Below the pieces are notes generated by a model that ran no database searches, was not told the DNA's origin, and saw nothing but the letters and a program-made list of their open reading frames with translations. Of a DNA stretch of 64,000 nucleotides, positions 8,674 to 16,354 are shown piece by piece. This DNA is from Thalassomonas viridans (GTDB lineage: Bacteria > Pseudomonadota > Gammaproteobacteria > Enterobacterales > Alteromonadaceae). A program made the translations under genes and the position numbers. Location: NCBI RefSeq assembly GCF_000948985.2, contig NZ_CP059733.1, positions 4,278,001-4,342,000 on the forward strand, read 5' to 3'. The number at the start of each line of letters is the position of its first letter. Within the stretch, counting starts at the first letter, position 1.

Positions 8674-9000
8674 TTACTTTTTCCGGTTAACAATAAAGTC
8701 TTCCAGCTCATTTAAACGGTTGTGCCAAAAGCTGGCCTGCATGCTGATATAGGCAGACACTTCCTGCCAGATAGCCGCATTCATATGGCAATAAACCGTA
8801 CGTCCCTGCTTGGTTTTATATATCATATTGGCGTTTTCCAGCTGGGCAACATGCTTGGATATCGCCCCCAGGCTTAAGTCAAATAAAGCCGCCAGTTCAC
8901 CGACAGATTTTTTCCCTTCGGATAATTGCTCCAGCATATCCCGGCGCCGGCTGTCCGCCAGGGCCGAAAAAATCAGGTCTAATCGCTTTTTACTTTCCAT
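8674..9000 (-). CDS. ArsR-family winged-helix repressor
   Basis: 108-residue regulator with the ArsR winged helix: RLDLIFSALADSRRRDMLEQL, GELAALFDLSLGAISKHVAQLE as recognition region, and the wing MIYKTKQGRTVYCHMN. No metal-binding CxC motif (ELCVCDL type) is seen in helix 3, so it belongs to the non-metal group that often pairs with SRPBCC proteins. The frame is open for 20 codons upstream, but the ATG at 8998-9000 starts the conserved part. It probably controls itself and the SRPBCC genes on either side (8188-8625 and 9169-9600). Confidence 0.87.
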   Translation of the reverse strand: MESKKRLDLIFSALADSRRRDMLEQLSEGKKSVGELAALFDLSLGAISKHVAQLENANMIYKTKQGRTVYCHMNAAIWQEVSAYISMQASFWHNRLNELEDFIVNRKK

Positions 9001-9011
9001 AATTGGAAAGT
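8992..9011. promoter_or_regulatory. Palindrome over the ArsR-type start codon
   Basis: ACTTTCC (8992-8998) and GGAAAGT (9005-9011) are perfect inverted arms around a 6-base spacer. It covers the repressor's own start codon, so it is a likely autoregulatory operator or a translation-blocking hairpin. The binding partner is inferred. Confidence 0.5.
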
Positions 9012-9168
9012 ATAGCGAACAAGACATGAAAAAACAAAACGCTTTTACCTTACAATTCAATGAGATAATTAATTTTAAAAATTCCTTGCCACCAGATAGT
9101 AACCCGGCAGATATTCTCTAAACTATTTAAAGGTAAAGCTCATAAATACATGCATCGGGAGAAAATTC

Positions 9169-9600
9169 ATGAGTAATATCGCATTAAAAATAGGCGTTGC
9201 GGTCAGCAAAGAAAAAGCCCTGGCCGCCGTCAACACACTGCAGGGCCTGGCCGGCTGGTGGACCTGGGACGTCAGCGGCGATCCCGGCGAAGGCGGCACC
9301 TTAGCCTTTCGCTTTCACGGCCAGGGACCTGATATGAAAGTACTGTCAACGACAGATCACAGCGTACACTGGCAGTGCATTGCCGGACCTGAAGAATGGC
9401 TGGATACTGAGATAAAATTCACCATCAAGGACGAAGGGGAAACCGCCATTTATTTTCAGCACCTGAACTGGAAAGATGAGTCCGGGTTTTATGCCCTGTG
9501 CTCGATGAAGTGGGCCACCTTTATGCTCAGCATGAAACAGTATTTAGAGCATGGCAGCGGGCACCCCTTCCCCGACGATATCCAGATCAATACCTTGTGA
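9169..9600 (+). CDS. SRPBCC-family (AHSA1-like) protein
   Basis: 143-residue START-like protein: VSKEKALAAVNTLQGLAGWW at the N-terminus, GDPGEGGTLAFRFH, then HSVHWQCIAGPEEWLDTEIKF and a C-terminal helix GFYALCSMKWATFMLSMKQYLE. The long C-terminal helix and hydrophobic cavity are typical. It is divergent from the ArsR/AHSA1 pair across a 168-base gap that holds the palindrome at 8992-9011, so the three probably form one small regulon. Function unknown; ligand binding or enzyme-like roles are both possible. Confidence 0.82.
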   Translation: MSNIALKIGVAVSKEKALAAVNTLQGLAGWWTWDVSGDPGEGGTLAFRFHGQGPDMKVLSTTDHSVHWQCIAGPEEWLDTEIKFTIKDEGETAIYFQHLNWKDESGFYALCSMKWATFMLSMKQYLEHGSGHPFPDDIQINTL

Positions 9601-9637
9601 TCGCCACTTGTGCTTAAAAGCGCCGGGGAAAACAACT

Positions 9638-10369
9638 TTAAACCATGGCTGCTGCGGCCTGGTTAAGGCCATATTTTAGCCGTACCCGGTTGATATACAG
9701 CTCCCGTGAACTGAGTTTGCGTTCATGGGGGGCAAATTCGCTGGCCACGCTATCAAGCAAGTCCACCGCCCGAGCCAGTTGAGCTTTTTCCTCCATAGCA
9801 AGCCGCTCCGGCGCCCGCTCAAGCCCTTCCCCCACCAGGATTTTAATTATCTCTATCGCCAGCTCCTTGGCGGCAATATCTTCCGGTAACCCCGAACGCG
9901 TACACAAACCATAGGTGCCTTTTAGAAAATGTTGCCATTGCAATGCCAACAACTCATTCAGTTTATCCGTATCCTGCATGTGTTCAGATGCAAAGCCCGC
10001 AGCCGCCAGTTTAGCCAGCTGCGCCTGATACCTCAGGCAAAAGCCGGAAAATGCCGCCGCTTTCACCTCTGCCTTCACTCCGGTTGCACCGCTTTGTTTT
10101 TCATTGCCTTGTGCTTGCAACGCCAAAATATCTTTCAGCCAGCCGAGATAGCCTTTGGCGTAATATTCGGTACCTTCCTGCAGGCTTTTGTCGCCAAAAA
10201 AAGAATCCAGCCGGAGCGAAAGTTTTACCCGATAAGAAGCCGACGGTATCAGCCCCTGAGCCAGCAGGCTATCGAAATCCGCTCCCCCGATATTTGCCCG
10301 GGCCAATAACTGTGATCGGGTATAAAAATGTTCATTTAAGTAATTGAGTAATGTACTAGATGGGCTCAT
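9638..10369 (-). CDS. DUF6058-like protein (natural-product-associated family), tentative
   Basis: About 243-residue cytoplasmic protein. The start LLNYLNEHFYTRSQLLARANI, followed by DSLLAQGLIPSASYRVKLSL and SFFGDK...YYAKGYLGWL, resembles the DUF6058 family, which is annotated near polyketide and peptide clusters in marine gammaproteobacteria. The N-terminal 30 residues look like a MerR-style helix-turn-helix (learned-position 'ARANIGGADFDSLLAQGLIP'), and the rest is helical. The ATG at 10367-10369 is chosen over the longer frame because it begins the conserved part. No biosynthetic cluster is adjacent; a small peptide/JmjC pair lies 1.2 kb away. The family assignment is from memory and needs a profile search. 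Confidence 0.5.
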   Translation of the reverse strand: MSPSSTLLNYLNEHFYTRSQLLARANIGGADFDSLLAQGLIPSASYRVKLSLRLDSFFGDKSLQEGTEYYAKGYLGWLKDILALQAQGNEKQSGATGVKAEVKAAAFSGFCLRYQAQLAKLAAAGFASEHMQDTDKLNELLALQWQHFLKGTYGLCTRSGLPEDIAAKELAIEIIKILVGEGLERAPERLAMEEKAQLARAVDLLDSVASEFAPHERKLSSRELYINRVRLKYGLNQAAAAMV

Positions 10370-10602
10370 GCCTGACTCCTGTTTTTTAAGCCCTGTTTGT
10401 CTTAATAAAGCAGCTTTTCTCAAGATAAACAGGTGCTGAACAGGATAACGCCGCCGGACATATTTGCTTCGACACAGGCCGAACTATGAGGGAAAAAATA
10501 ACCTGGGGGTAGCCCAGGGCGACATAACAGCCGGGTATTGCCATGTTGTGTTTTCTGTTTGCCGCCTTGAACTACAATAACTAACCAGTGAGCAGCGCCG
10601 GT

Positions 10603-11049
10603 TTAGCGTATTTCAATCTGCCTGGCTTTTTGCTCTGACACCGGGGTTTTAGGAATCATCAATTCCAGTACTCCGTTGTCATATTTAGCCGACACATCCT
10701 GCTCGGAAATGTTTTGGCCAAAATTAAAGCTTCTGAAATAACTGCCGTAGCGCCTTTCTTTTAAGACACTGCCGCCGCTTTGTTTTTTCTCGCTTTCGTC
10801 ACTGTGCTCGGCCTTGATGCTCAGTTGCCCGTCATGAATAGCCACACTGATATCGTCCTTATCAAAACCCGGCAGCTCGGCGTGCAACAGATAGCTGTTT
10901 TCGGTTTCATCAATATCCACTGCCGGCATGTTGTGCTCCCGTTTGACCGCATCTGAGCCTAATACCGGGCGGAAGAAACCTTGAAATAAGCTATCAAAGT
11001 CGTCACTGAACACAGAAGGAAATGTAGATTTACGTTTTATCAGGTTCAT
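10603..11049 (-). CDS. Small heat-shock protein, Hsp20 family
   Basis: About 148 residues with a central alpha-crystallin domain: AVDIDETENSYLLHAELPGFDKDDISVAIHDG at the start of the domain and FGQNISEQDVSAKYDNGVLELMIPK at its end, with the IxI-like tail ARQIEIR. ATP-independent holdase that keeps unfolding proteins soluble in the cytoplasm. Of two close ATGs, the one at 11047-11049 is 7 bases after AGGAG and is preferred. A perfect FNR-type box (11207-11220) lies about 160 bases upstream, suggesting induction on oxygen limitation. Class A Hsp20 of the Hsp16.5/HspC type rather than IbpA. Confidence 0.93.
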   Translation of the reverse strand: MNLIKRKSTFPSVFSDDFDSLFQGFFRPVLGSDAVKREHNMPAVDIDETENSYLLHAELPGFDKDDISVAIHDGQLSIKAEHSDESEKKQSGGSVLKERRYGSYFRSFNFGQNISEQDVSAKYDNGVLELMIPKTPVSEQKARQIEIR

Positions 11050-11206
11050 GATCATTCTCCTTACTTTTCACAAGAAAATTACCACAAAAATTTTCTAAAA
11101 AATAAATCAGGAAAGTCCGTTTCTTTTTCCGGACAATCCTCCCCATAAAGATTCTTAAACAGCAATTAAATTATAGCCTTAAGTCATGTTTTGTTAAGAC
11201 GCTTTA

Positions 11207-11220
11207 TTGATGCAGATCAA
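11207..11220. promoter_or_regulatory. FNR/ANR-type box
   Basis: TTGATGCAGATCAA matches the FNR consensus TTGAT-N4-ATCAA exactly. It is 158 bases upstream of the hsp20 start (minus strand) and 325 bases upstream of the small peptide gene (plus strand). The remaining 11056-11544 stretch has no gene I can support. Confidence 0.6.
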
Positions 11221-11544
11221 ATAAAACCCCTTTAAAATACGGCTATTTATTCGGGGCATTTTTCTTTGGCCGGGAATGATCTTTTTGGCCGTTTTGACAC
11301 CTGTCGGCGTCAGGAAAATCTTTATCTGATATAAGTGGGCATCCGTTTTTCTATCCCCACTTCCCTGCCTTGCTGCAGCCAAGATCCATTGAAAACTTTC
11401 ATCCGCCCGAAAAAGAAACCAGCCCCGGTATTTCCCAGTCCGCTTTAGAAAAAATGAAATTTACGCTTGCACTTATTTGTCCCCATCTGTATTTTTATTA
11501 TTGTAAACAACTAATTTACAATAATAAAAATAAAGGATTACCTT

Positions 11545-11721
11545 ATGAATAATAATAAATCTACTGTTAACAACAATGTTGAATCCAGCACTCAATCCCG
11601 AAAAGATTTACGTTCACAGCAAATTGACTTAATCAACTGTATTAAGGTTTCAGGCGCGGGCGTCTTCTCCGGAGATAAAGACAAAGGCGGATGTGAAGAT
11701 TGCCCAACAGACAGAGTCTAA
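11545..11721 (+). CDS. Putative RiPP precursor peptide next to a JmjC oxygenase
   Basis: 58-residue peptide not long enough for usual ORF cut-offs. AAAGGA stands 7 bases before the ATG. The N-terminal 30 residues are Asn/Ser/Gln-rich and polar, ending in SQQIDLINC. The C-terminal part reads KVSGAGVFSGDKDKGG followed by CEDCPTDRV, with Cys32, Cys50 and Cys53. The Ser-Gly-Ala-Gly stretch could be a leader cleavage site. A strong hairpin follows at 11751-11783, and then, on the same strand, a JmjC/cupin oxygenase. Precursor, attenuating hairpin, tailoring enzyme is the usual order in ribosomally made peptide clusters. No similarity to a named family is recognised; a regulatory leader peptide is the alternative. 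Confidence 0.6.
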   Translation: MNNNKSTVNNNVESSTQSRKDLRSQQIDLINCIKVSGAGVFSGDKDKGGCEDCPTDRV

Positions 11722-11750
11722 TCATTTATACCCGGTATATATGACAAACG

Positions 11751-11783
11751 TTTCCCATTGCCCGGCTTGCGGGTAATGGGAAA
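11751..11783 (+). terminator. Strong hairpin between peptide gene and oxygenase (attenuator-like)
   Basis: 14-bp stem with one G.T pair: TTTCCCATTGCCCG pairs with CGGGTAATGGGAAA around a short loop. No T run follows, so it would stabilise the upstream message or cause partial termination rather than full stop, allowing many peptide transcripts per oxygenase transcript. Confidence 0.6.
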
Positions 11784-11955
11784 GTCAATATCCCTTTCCT
11801 TGCTAGCTTTCCTGTTATTCCTTGCCAATCAATGCTCAAACAAAGAGAAAGCCAAACAGTTTTCTATGATAACAGGCAGCAATAGCCTTATTTTCGCTAG
11901 CCGACCGACATACTTTACTGACACGAACACAGTATTTGATAAAGAGCCAACGTGA
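11776..11955 (+). CDS. Possible small secreted/membrane peptide (weak)
   Basis: 59-codon frame from ATG 11776, beginning MGKSISLSLLAFLLFLANQC, which has the look of a signal peptide with a poor lipobox. Its TGA (11953-11955) overlaps a GTG of the oxygenase frame. Against it: the start lies inside the hairpin at 11751-11783 and no ribosome binding site is clear. Confidence 0.25.
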   Translation: MGKSISLSLLAFLLFLANQCSNKEKAKQFSMITGSNSLIFASRPTYFTDTNTVFDKEPT

Positions 11956-12002
11956 ACTTAACCGTATTAACGAATAACAACCACCATCAACAGGTGGAAA
12001 TA

Positions 12003-13184
12003 ATGAATGTGGATAGCCTGTTTGACCCAATCACGGCTGAAGCATTTATAGATCACCACTGGGAAGAAAAACCCCTGCTTATCAAAAGAGAGAACACGCA
12101 ATATTATTCCGCTTTGCTGAGTATGCAACAGCTTATGGATGTGTTTGATGCCAATGAGTTTCTCGAAGATGACATCAGAATTTTCAAAGACGGCATTAAG
12201 GTTCCCTTTGAAGAGTTCGTTTACCGCCCCAATCCCCGCGCAGAACACCAACCGGCTAATCTTCCTGCCAACCGTACTGAGGCACTTAGCCGGTTCAACT
12301 CAGGCGCTACCCTGGTGTTTGAAAAGCTCTATCGTAAACATTTGCCCCTTAACCAGTTTTTGACACAAATTGAAAAAATTTTCCACGTAAAGGCAGGTGC
12401 AAATGTCTATTTAACACCACCGGACAACACGGGATTTAGCAGCCATTTTGACACTCACGATGTCGTTATTTTACAGATAGCAGGCACTAAGCAATGGTCG
12501 GTTTCCAGCAACCCGATAAAGCTGCCCTCAAGGGAAGATAAACATCTTGCCACCTCAGATGTGGTAAAAGAAGCCCGGCATTTAGAAGATATTCTGATGA
12601 CTCCGGGAGATTTGCTTTATTTGCCCAGGGGATATGTGCACTCTGCAACCTCATGCGACAATTTTTCGCTGCATATCACCATTTCCCTGATGGGAGCCAG
12701 CGGTATGGATCTCATCGAAAGGTCATTAAAATCTTCGTTGCGCAATAATGTCGCCTTAAGGAAATACCTTAAATTTAAAAAGCCATTCGATGCCGAAACT
12801 TTCCGCAATGAGCTTATCGCAGAAATCCGGCAAATAGACTTTGAGCAACATGTTCAGGAACTTCACCTGGACTATCTTAAGCATACTTTCCCGACGGAAC
12901 ATGGGAAAATGGCGAGGATGATTAACGGTGATCCCCTTAAACCGGACACACAATGCCAGTTAAATCCTCATATGCTTTGGCATTATTTCCAGCGGGAAAA
13001 TGATCTTCTGGTTATTTTCGACGGCAAGCAGATGGAAATGCCGAAAGAGTTTACCGAGGCGATCATGTTTATTGAGAAACAGCAACAGTTTACTCCGGGT
13101 GAATTACCCGGTTTCGAATCGGAGATTCAATTGATGTTGTGTGAAAAGTTAATTGATGAAGGTTTTGTCAATATCGCCGTGTAA
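12003..13184 (+). CDS. JmjC/cupin-8 Fe(II)/2-oxoglutarate-dependent oxygenase
   Basis: 393-residue oxygenase of the cupin-8/JmjC group that includes RoxA, MINA53 and NO66 ribosomal hydroxylases. It starts with DSLFDPITAEAFIDHHWEEKPLLIKR, the family N-terminus. The iron triad is visible: His148 and Asp150 in SSHFDTHDVV, and His213 in PRGYVHSA; GDLLYLPRG is the second cupin strand. The helical dimerisation and winged-helix C-terminal part follows. The frame is open from a GTG at 11952, but ATG 12003 has AGGTGG 6 bases upstream and is preferred. A true RoxA is encoded separately (42842-44017), so this one has another substrate; the peptide encoded just upstream (11545-11721) is the best guess. 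Cytoplasmic. Confidence 0.85.
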   Translation: MNVDSLFDPITAEAFIDHHWEEKPLLIKRENTQYYSALLSMQQLMDVFDANEFLEDDIRIFKDGIKVPFEEFVYRPNPRAEHQPANLPANRTEALSRFNSGATLVFEKLYRKHLPLNQFLTQIEKIFHVKAGANVYLTPPDNTGFSSHFDTHDVVILQIAGTKQWSVSSNPIKLPSREDKHLATSDVVKEARHLEDILMTPGDLLYLPRGYVHSATSCDNFSLHITISLMGASGMDLIERSLKSSLRNNVALRKYLKFKKPFDAETFRNELIAEIRQIDFEQHVQELHLDYLKHTFPTEHGKMARMINGDPLKPDTQCQLNPHMLWHYFQRENDLLVIFDGKQMEMPKEFTEAIMFIEKQQQFTPGELPGFESEIQLMLCEKLIDEGFVNIAV

Positions 13185-13199
13185 GTCGCCTGAAGAAAG

Positions 13200-13228
13200 G
13201 ATATCAGCACAATATCTGTGCTGATATC
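13200..13228 (+). terminator. Terminator after the oxygenase gene
   Basis: Perfect 11-bp stem, GATATCAGCAC with GTGCTGATATC, 7-base loop, followed by a pyrimidine-rich stretch. It lies between converging genes and may serve both strands. Confidence 0.7.
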
Positions 13229-13279
13229 TCCCCTTCTGTCTTTCCTTTCCATCTTCCTTTTCAATGGACACTAAACAGG

Positions 13280-14416
13280 TTAGAACTTCACGCTGACGCC
13301 CAACTCAACAATGCTGCGCTGGTACTGATAGATATCCCTGGGGGCATCATAGTTGTACCAGCTGGTTTTGACATAACCGTTAACTTTATAGTCCTTGTTT
13401 TTCCATAACAGGCGCTGATAATCAATGGTAAACACAGTGCCGTGGTTATCAACCGAGTCGTTCTCGTCCTCGTCCAACTCACCCTCATCCTGGCTCAGGT
13501 CATTGGCATTGCGGTAGTCGATATATTGCAAGCGGGTATTTAAGGTATTGTTCTTGTCCCAACGGTAACGCCAGCTCAGGGAGACATTGGTGGTTTCCCG
13601 GTCATAGTAACCGCTGTAATTGTCATTCAGATCTTCCCGGTATGCTCTCAACACCAGGCGGTGCTGCCTGTTGATACTCCACATGCCCGAGAAAAGGAAG
13701 CGGTAGTAGTCGTAACTTAAATCGGAATTTTCTATGCTTTTGCCCTGGTCGTCCCGGGCACGTTTATCATCGTATTCGCGGTCACGGTAACGAAAGGACG
13801 TTTCCAGACGCCAGCCTTTCGCGGGTTTATAAAACCAGCGCCCCCCGGTACCCAACTGCCGGTAATCCAGGTTGGACAAGGAGTCTGAGCCCTCCACCTC
13901 TTCATAGTTTTTATCAAGCAATTCGGCAAACAGGTTCAGGCTGTGTTTGTCGCTGAGGTTAAAGGTATAATCCGATTGCAGGCGCCACCAGCGGTTGTCG
14001 TATCTGTCCTCGATTTCCTTACCGCCGGAGGTTCCCACCTTGCCGGTTGTGCGGCTAATATAGGTCTTGTCGTAATTACTGCCGGAAACGGCAAAATTAA
14101 ATCGGTTGCTGTTATCAAACGTGTGCCTGAAACCAAGCTTTAAATTTTGCCTGTCGCTGTCGGCATAGTCCAGTTTCGATTCAAAGCTGGTTTGGGTGGC
14201 TTTAAGGTTGACATAAACGCCATTGTCAAACCTGTCGCTGTAGCTGAAAGTCGTTTTATAAAAACGTCCCGACTCGGGATCGAATTTATCGGCGAGCCTG
14301 AAGGCATTGTTATCGGTACCGGCCCCCAGGCTGAGTTCAACAGCGGAATAAGCAGCAGGAATCACTAAACTTTGCGCAACAACCACTAGCGTGCTGATAA
14401 AGTGAGTTTGTTTCAT
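13280..14416 (-). CDS. Outer-membrane beta-barrel protein
   Basis: 378 residues: Sec signal peptide (cut near AAYSAVELS), then alternating amphipathic strands rich in Tyr, Arg, Asp and Asn with short turns (for example YRFLFSGMWSINRQHRLVLRAY, NTLNTRLQYIDYRNAN), ending in VELGVSVKF. The terminal Phe is the outer-membrane insertion signal. About 16 strands are likely. No plug domain or porin signature is seen. It is the last gene of an operon after the TPR protein (9-base gap), so it probably forms the outer-membrane end of the envelope system encoded by the transglutaminase/ATP-grasp fusion and TPR protein. Substrate unknown. Confidence 0.8.
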   Translation of the reverse strand: MKQTHFISTLVVVAQSLVIPAAYSAVELSLGAGTDNNAFRLADKFDPESGRFYKTTFSYSDRFDNGVYVNLKATQTSFESKLDYADSDRQNLKLGFRHTFDNSNRFNFAVSGSNYDKTYISRTTGKVGTSGGKEIEDRYDNRWWRLQSDYTFNLSDKHSLNLFAELLDKNYEEVEGSDSLSNLDYRQLGTGGRWFYKPAKGWRLETSFRYRDREYDDKRARDDQGKSIENSDLSYDYYRFLFSGMWSINRQHRLVLRAYREDLNDNYSGYYDRETTNVSLSWRYRWDKNNTLNTRLQYIDYRNANDLSQDEGELDEDENDSVDNHGTVFTIDYQRLLWKNKDYKVNGYVKTSWYNYDAPRDIYQYQRSIVELGVSVKF

Positions 14417-14425
14417 ATCTTCCCT

Positions 14426-16354
14426 TTAAATTAAGTTGTTAACCAGGTTTTGAGCTTGTTCGTTTGATGGCACCAGTTTCAGCACCTTACCGGCTTCCTG
14501 GTGACATGTTGTTAAATCGTCTTGCCGGCAATAAATTTGTGCCAGCAATAACCGGGCATCGACGGCGCCGGCATTTATCGACAATAAGGTATTTAAATGT
14601 TCAATGGCTTTCGGCGGCTCCCCTTTTTCCAGAAAGATTTGTGCCAGGTGATAATGAGCGGTTTCGTTATCCAGCTCTAGGGTTAACAATTGCCGGTAAT
14701 ATGTTAAGGCATTCTCCCAATCCCTTTGCTGCCAGGCTAGTTTAGCATACAGGGCGACAAGGTCACTCTCTTGATCTCCCGAAAGGCTTAACTTATTCAG
14801 CCTTTTTTGCGCCGGCTTAAAATGCCCCCGTTCGATATCCAGGGTGATTTTATGCAGCTGCAACGCCCTGTCATTTAAGTTATAGGCCAGTGCCTGCCCG
14901 GCATACTGGTTTGCCGGGGTTAATTCCCCTAAGGCATAATGCAGATAACTGAGCTTTTTCAACAACGGATAAGCGTACAGGTTACTTTTTTGCAGCAGAT
15001 TACTTTTTTGCAACAGCTGCAAAGTCTCAAGCGCTCCCCGGAACGCCTGACGCTCCTGCTGTTGCCGGGCCAGCCGGTAAAGCTGGCGGAAATAAAAGCT
15101 GTCAGTGTTTTCGGTGGCTGTTTCTCCTCCAGGTACCGCCTGCCCCGACTCTGTGCTTTGCAGCCGGGCTAAATACATAGCATAACGGTACTGGGGCCGT
15201 AAGCTTTCCTTAAGCTTTTTCCCCTGCAAGGCTTGCTCAAAATCCGCCGCTATTGCCGCACTTGCTTCCTGGTCGCCGCCTGACAACGCCAGCATATGCC
15301 TGGCCAGTTTACGCCGGGCCTTTATTTTTTCATGCTTGGCCAGGTAACGCCATAATTCCAGGGTTTGTTTCTCCTGCCCGGCTTCAAAGGTGGCCCAGGC
15401 CAGCGTCCGGGTCACGCTAAGGTTGTAGGGCGCCAATTCCAGTGCCTTATTCAGGGATACCACAGCACCGGCAAAATCGAGGTTTTCCAGCTGGAAGCGT
15501 CCCAGCTCAGCCCAGGGCTTATAATGTTTGGCGTTCAGCTTGGCCGTTCTGACAAAGGTGGTATGGACGGTTTCATAAGGCAAATGCAGTTTTTCCCGGG
15601 TTCTTGCCAGCCCCAGCCAGGTTCCGGAATGATCGGGACGGTATTCGATCGAACTCTGGTAGTGGCCTAAAGCGCTTTGATATTGCCCTTGCTGGAATAG
15701 GCACCCCGCCAGTAAGGCATGGGCTTTGGCCAGCTTAGTGCCGCGGCTGATTTTGACCGCATGCTCCAACACAGGGATCGCCTGATCGTAGGCCTGCCTT
15801 TCCTTAAACAGCAGGCCTAAGTTAATGGCCGCCCCCTGATGGGAAGCTTCATGCTCAAGTACCTTTTGATATGCCGTGATCGCCTGTTCTTTATCGCCTG
15901 AACGGGAATAGGCCAGCGCCAGATAAAAGCCCCCTTTCATCTCATGCAATTGTTTTGACGGCACAGGCTCAAGCAGTGCTATTGCCAGTAAAGGATTTTT
16001 GGCAGTAATCGCCTCTCTGGCCAGCACCAAACGCGCCTGGTCCTGTTTGGCCGGCTCCAGCTGCTGCCACTGCTTGCTGGCAAAAAGCTCATCAGGGGAA
16101 GCCACCCCCCTGACCCAAGAAAACTCCTGCTCTTCAACCGCTTTGATATCCGGCGCTGTTGTTGGCCCCTGTCCCTGCCTTTCTTGCTCCGGCACAAATT
16201 CGTTGCTGCCGACAGACTCAAAAGCCTCTTTTTCCATCGCCGTCACGGAAACAATTTGCACCTGCTCCCGGCTATGCTGCAACCGGTATTCCAGGTAAAA
16301 AAGCCCGCAAGCGGCAGTTAAAAAGATCGCACTGGGTAAAATGGCATTTTTCAT
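14426..16354 (-). CDS. Membrane-anchored TPR-repeat protein
   Basis: 642 residues. Residues about 4-24 form an N-terminal signal anchor (ILPSAIFLTAACGLFYLEY). The rest is periplasmic and made mostly of tetratricopeptide repeats: AYSRSGDKEQAITAYQKVLE, GLLFKERQAYDQAIPVLEHA, GCLFQQGQYQSALGHYQSSI, LAQIFLEKGEPPKAIEHLNTLL and others. Such proteins act as scaffolds in envelope complexes and exporters. Its start overlaps the stop of the 813-residue fusion protein by 4 bases (ATGA), so translation is coupled. It links an inner-membrane catalytic protein with an outer-membrane barrel encoded in the same operon. Confidence 0.87.
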   Translation of the reverse strand: MKNAILPSAIFLTAACGLFYLEYRLQHSREQVQIVSVTAMEKEAFESVGSNEFVPEQERQGQGPTTAPDIKAVEEQEFSWVRGVASPDELFASKQWQQLEPAKQDQARLVLAREAITAKNPLLAIALLEPVPSKQLHEMKGGFYLALAYSRSGDKEQAITAYQKVLEHEASHQGAAINLGLLFKERQAYDQAIPVLEHAVKISRGTKLAKAHALLAGCLFQQGQYQSALGHYQSSIEYRPDHSGTWLGLARTREKLHLPYETVHTTFVRTAKLNAKHYKPWAELGRFQLENLDFAGAVVSLNKALELAPYNLSVTRTLAWATFEAGQEKQTLELWRYLAKHEKIKARRKLARHMLALSGGDQEASAAIAADFEQALQGKKLKESLRPQYRYAMYLARLQSTESGQAVPGGETATENTDSFYFRQLYRLARQQQERQAFRGALETLQLLQKSNLLQKSNLYAYPLLKKLSYLHYALGELTPANQYAGQALAYNLNDRALQLHKITLDIERGHFKPAQKRLNKLSLSGDQESDLVALYAKLAWQQRDWENALTYYRQLLTLELDNETAHYHLAQIFLEKGEPPKAIEHLNTLLSINAGAVDARLLLAQIYCRQDDLTTCHQEAGKVLKLVPSNEQAQNLVNNLI

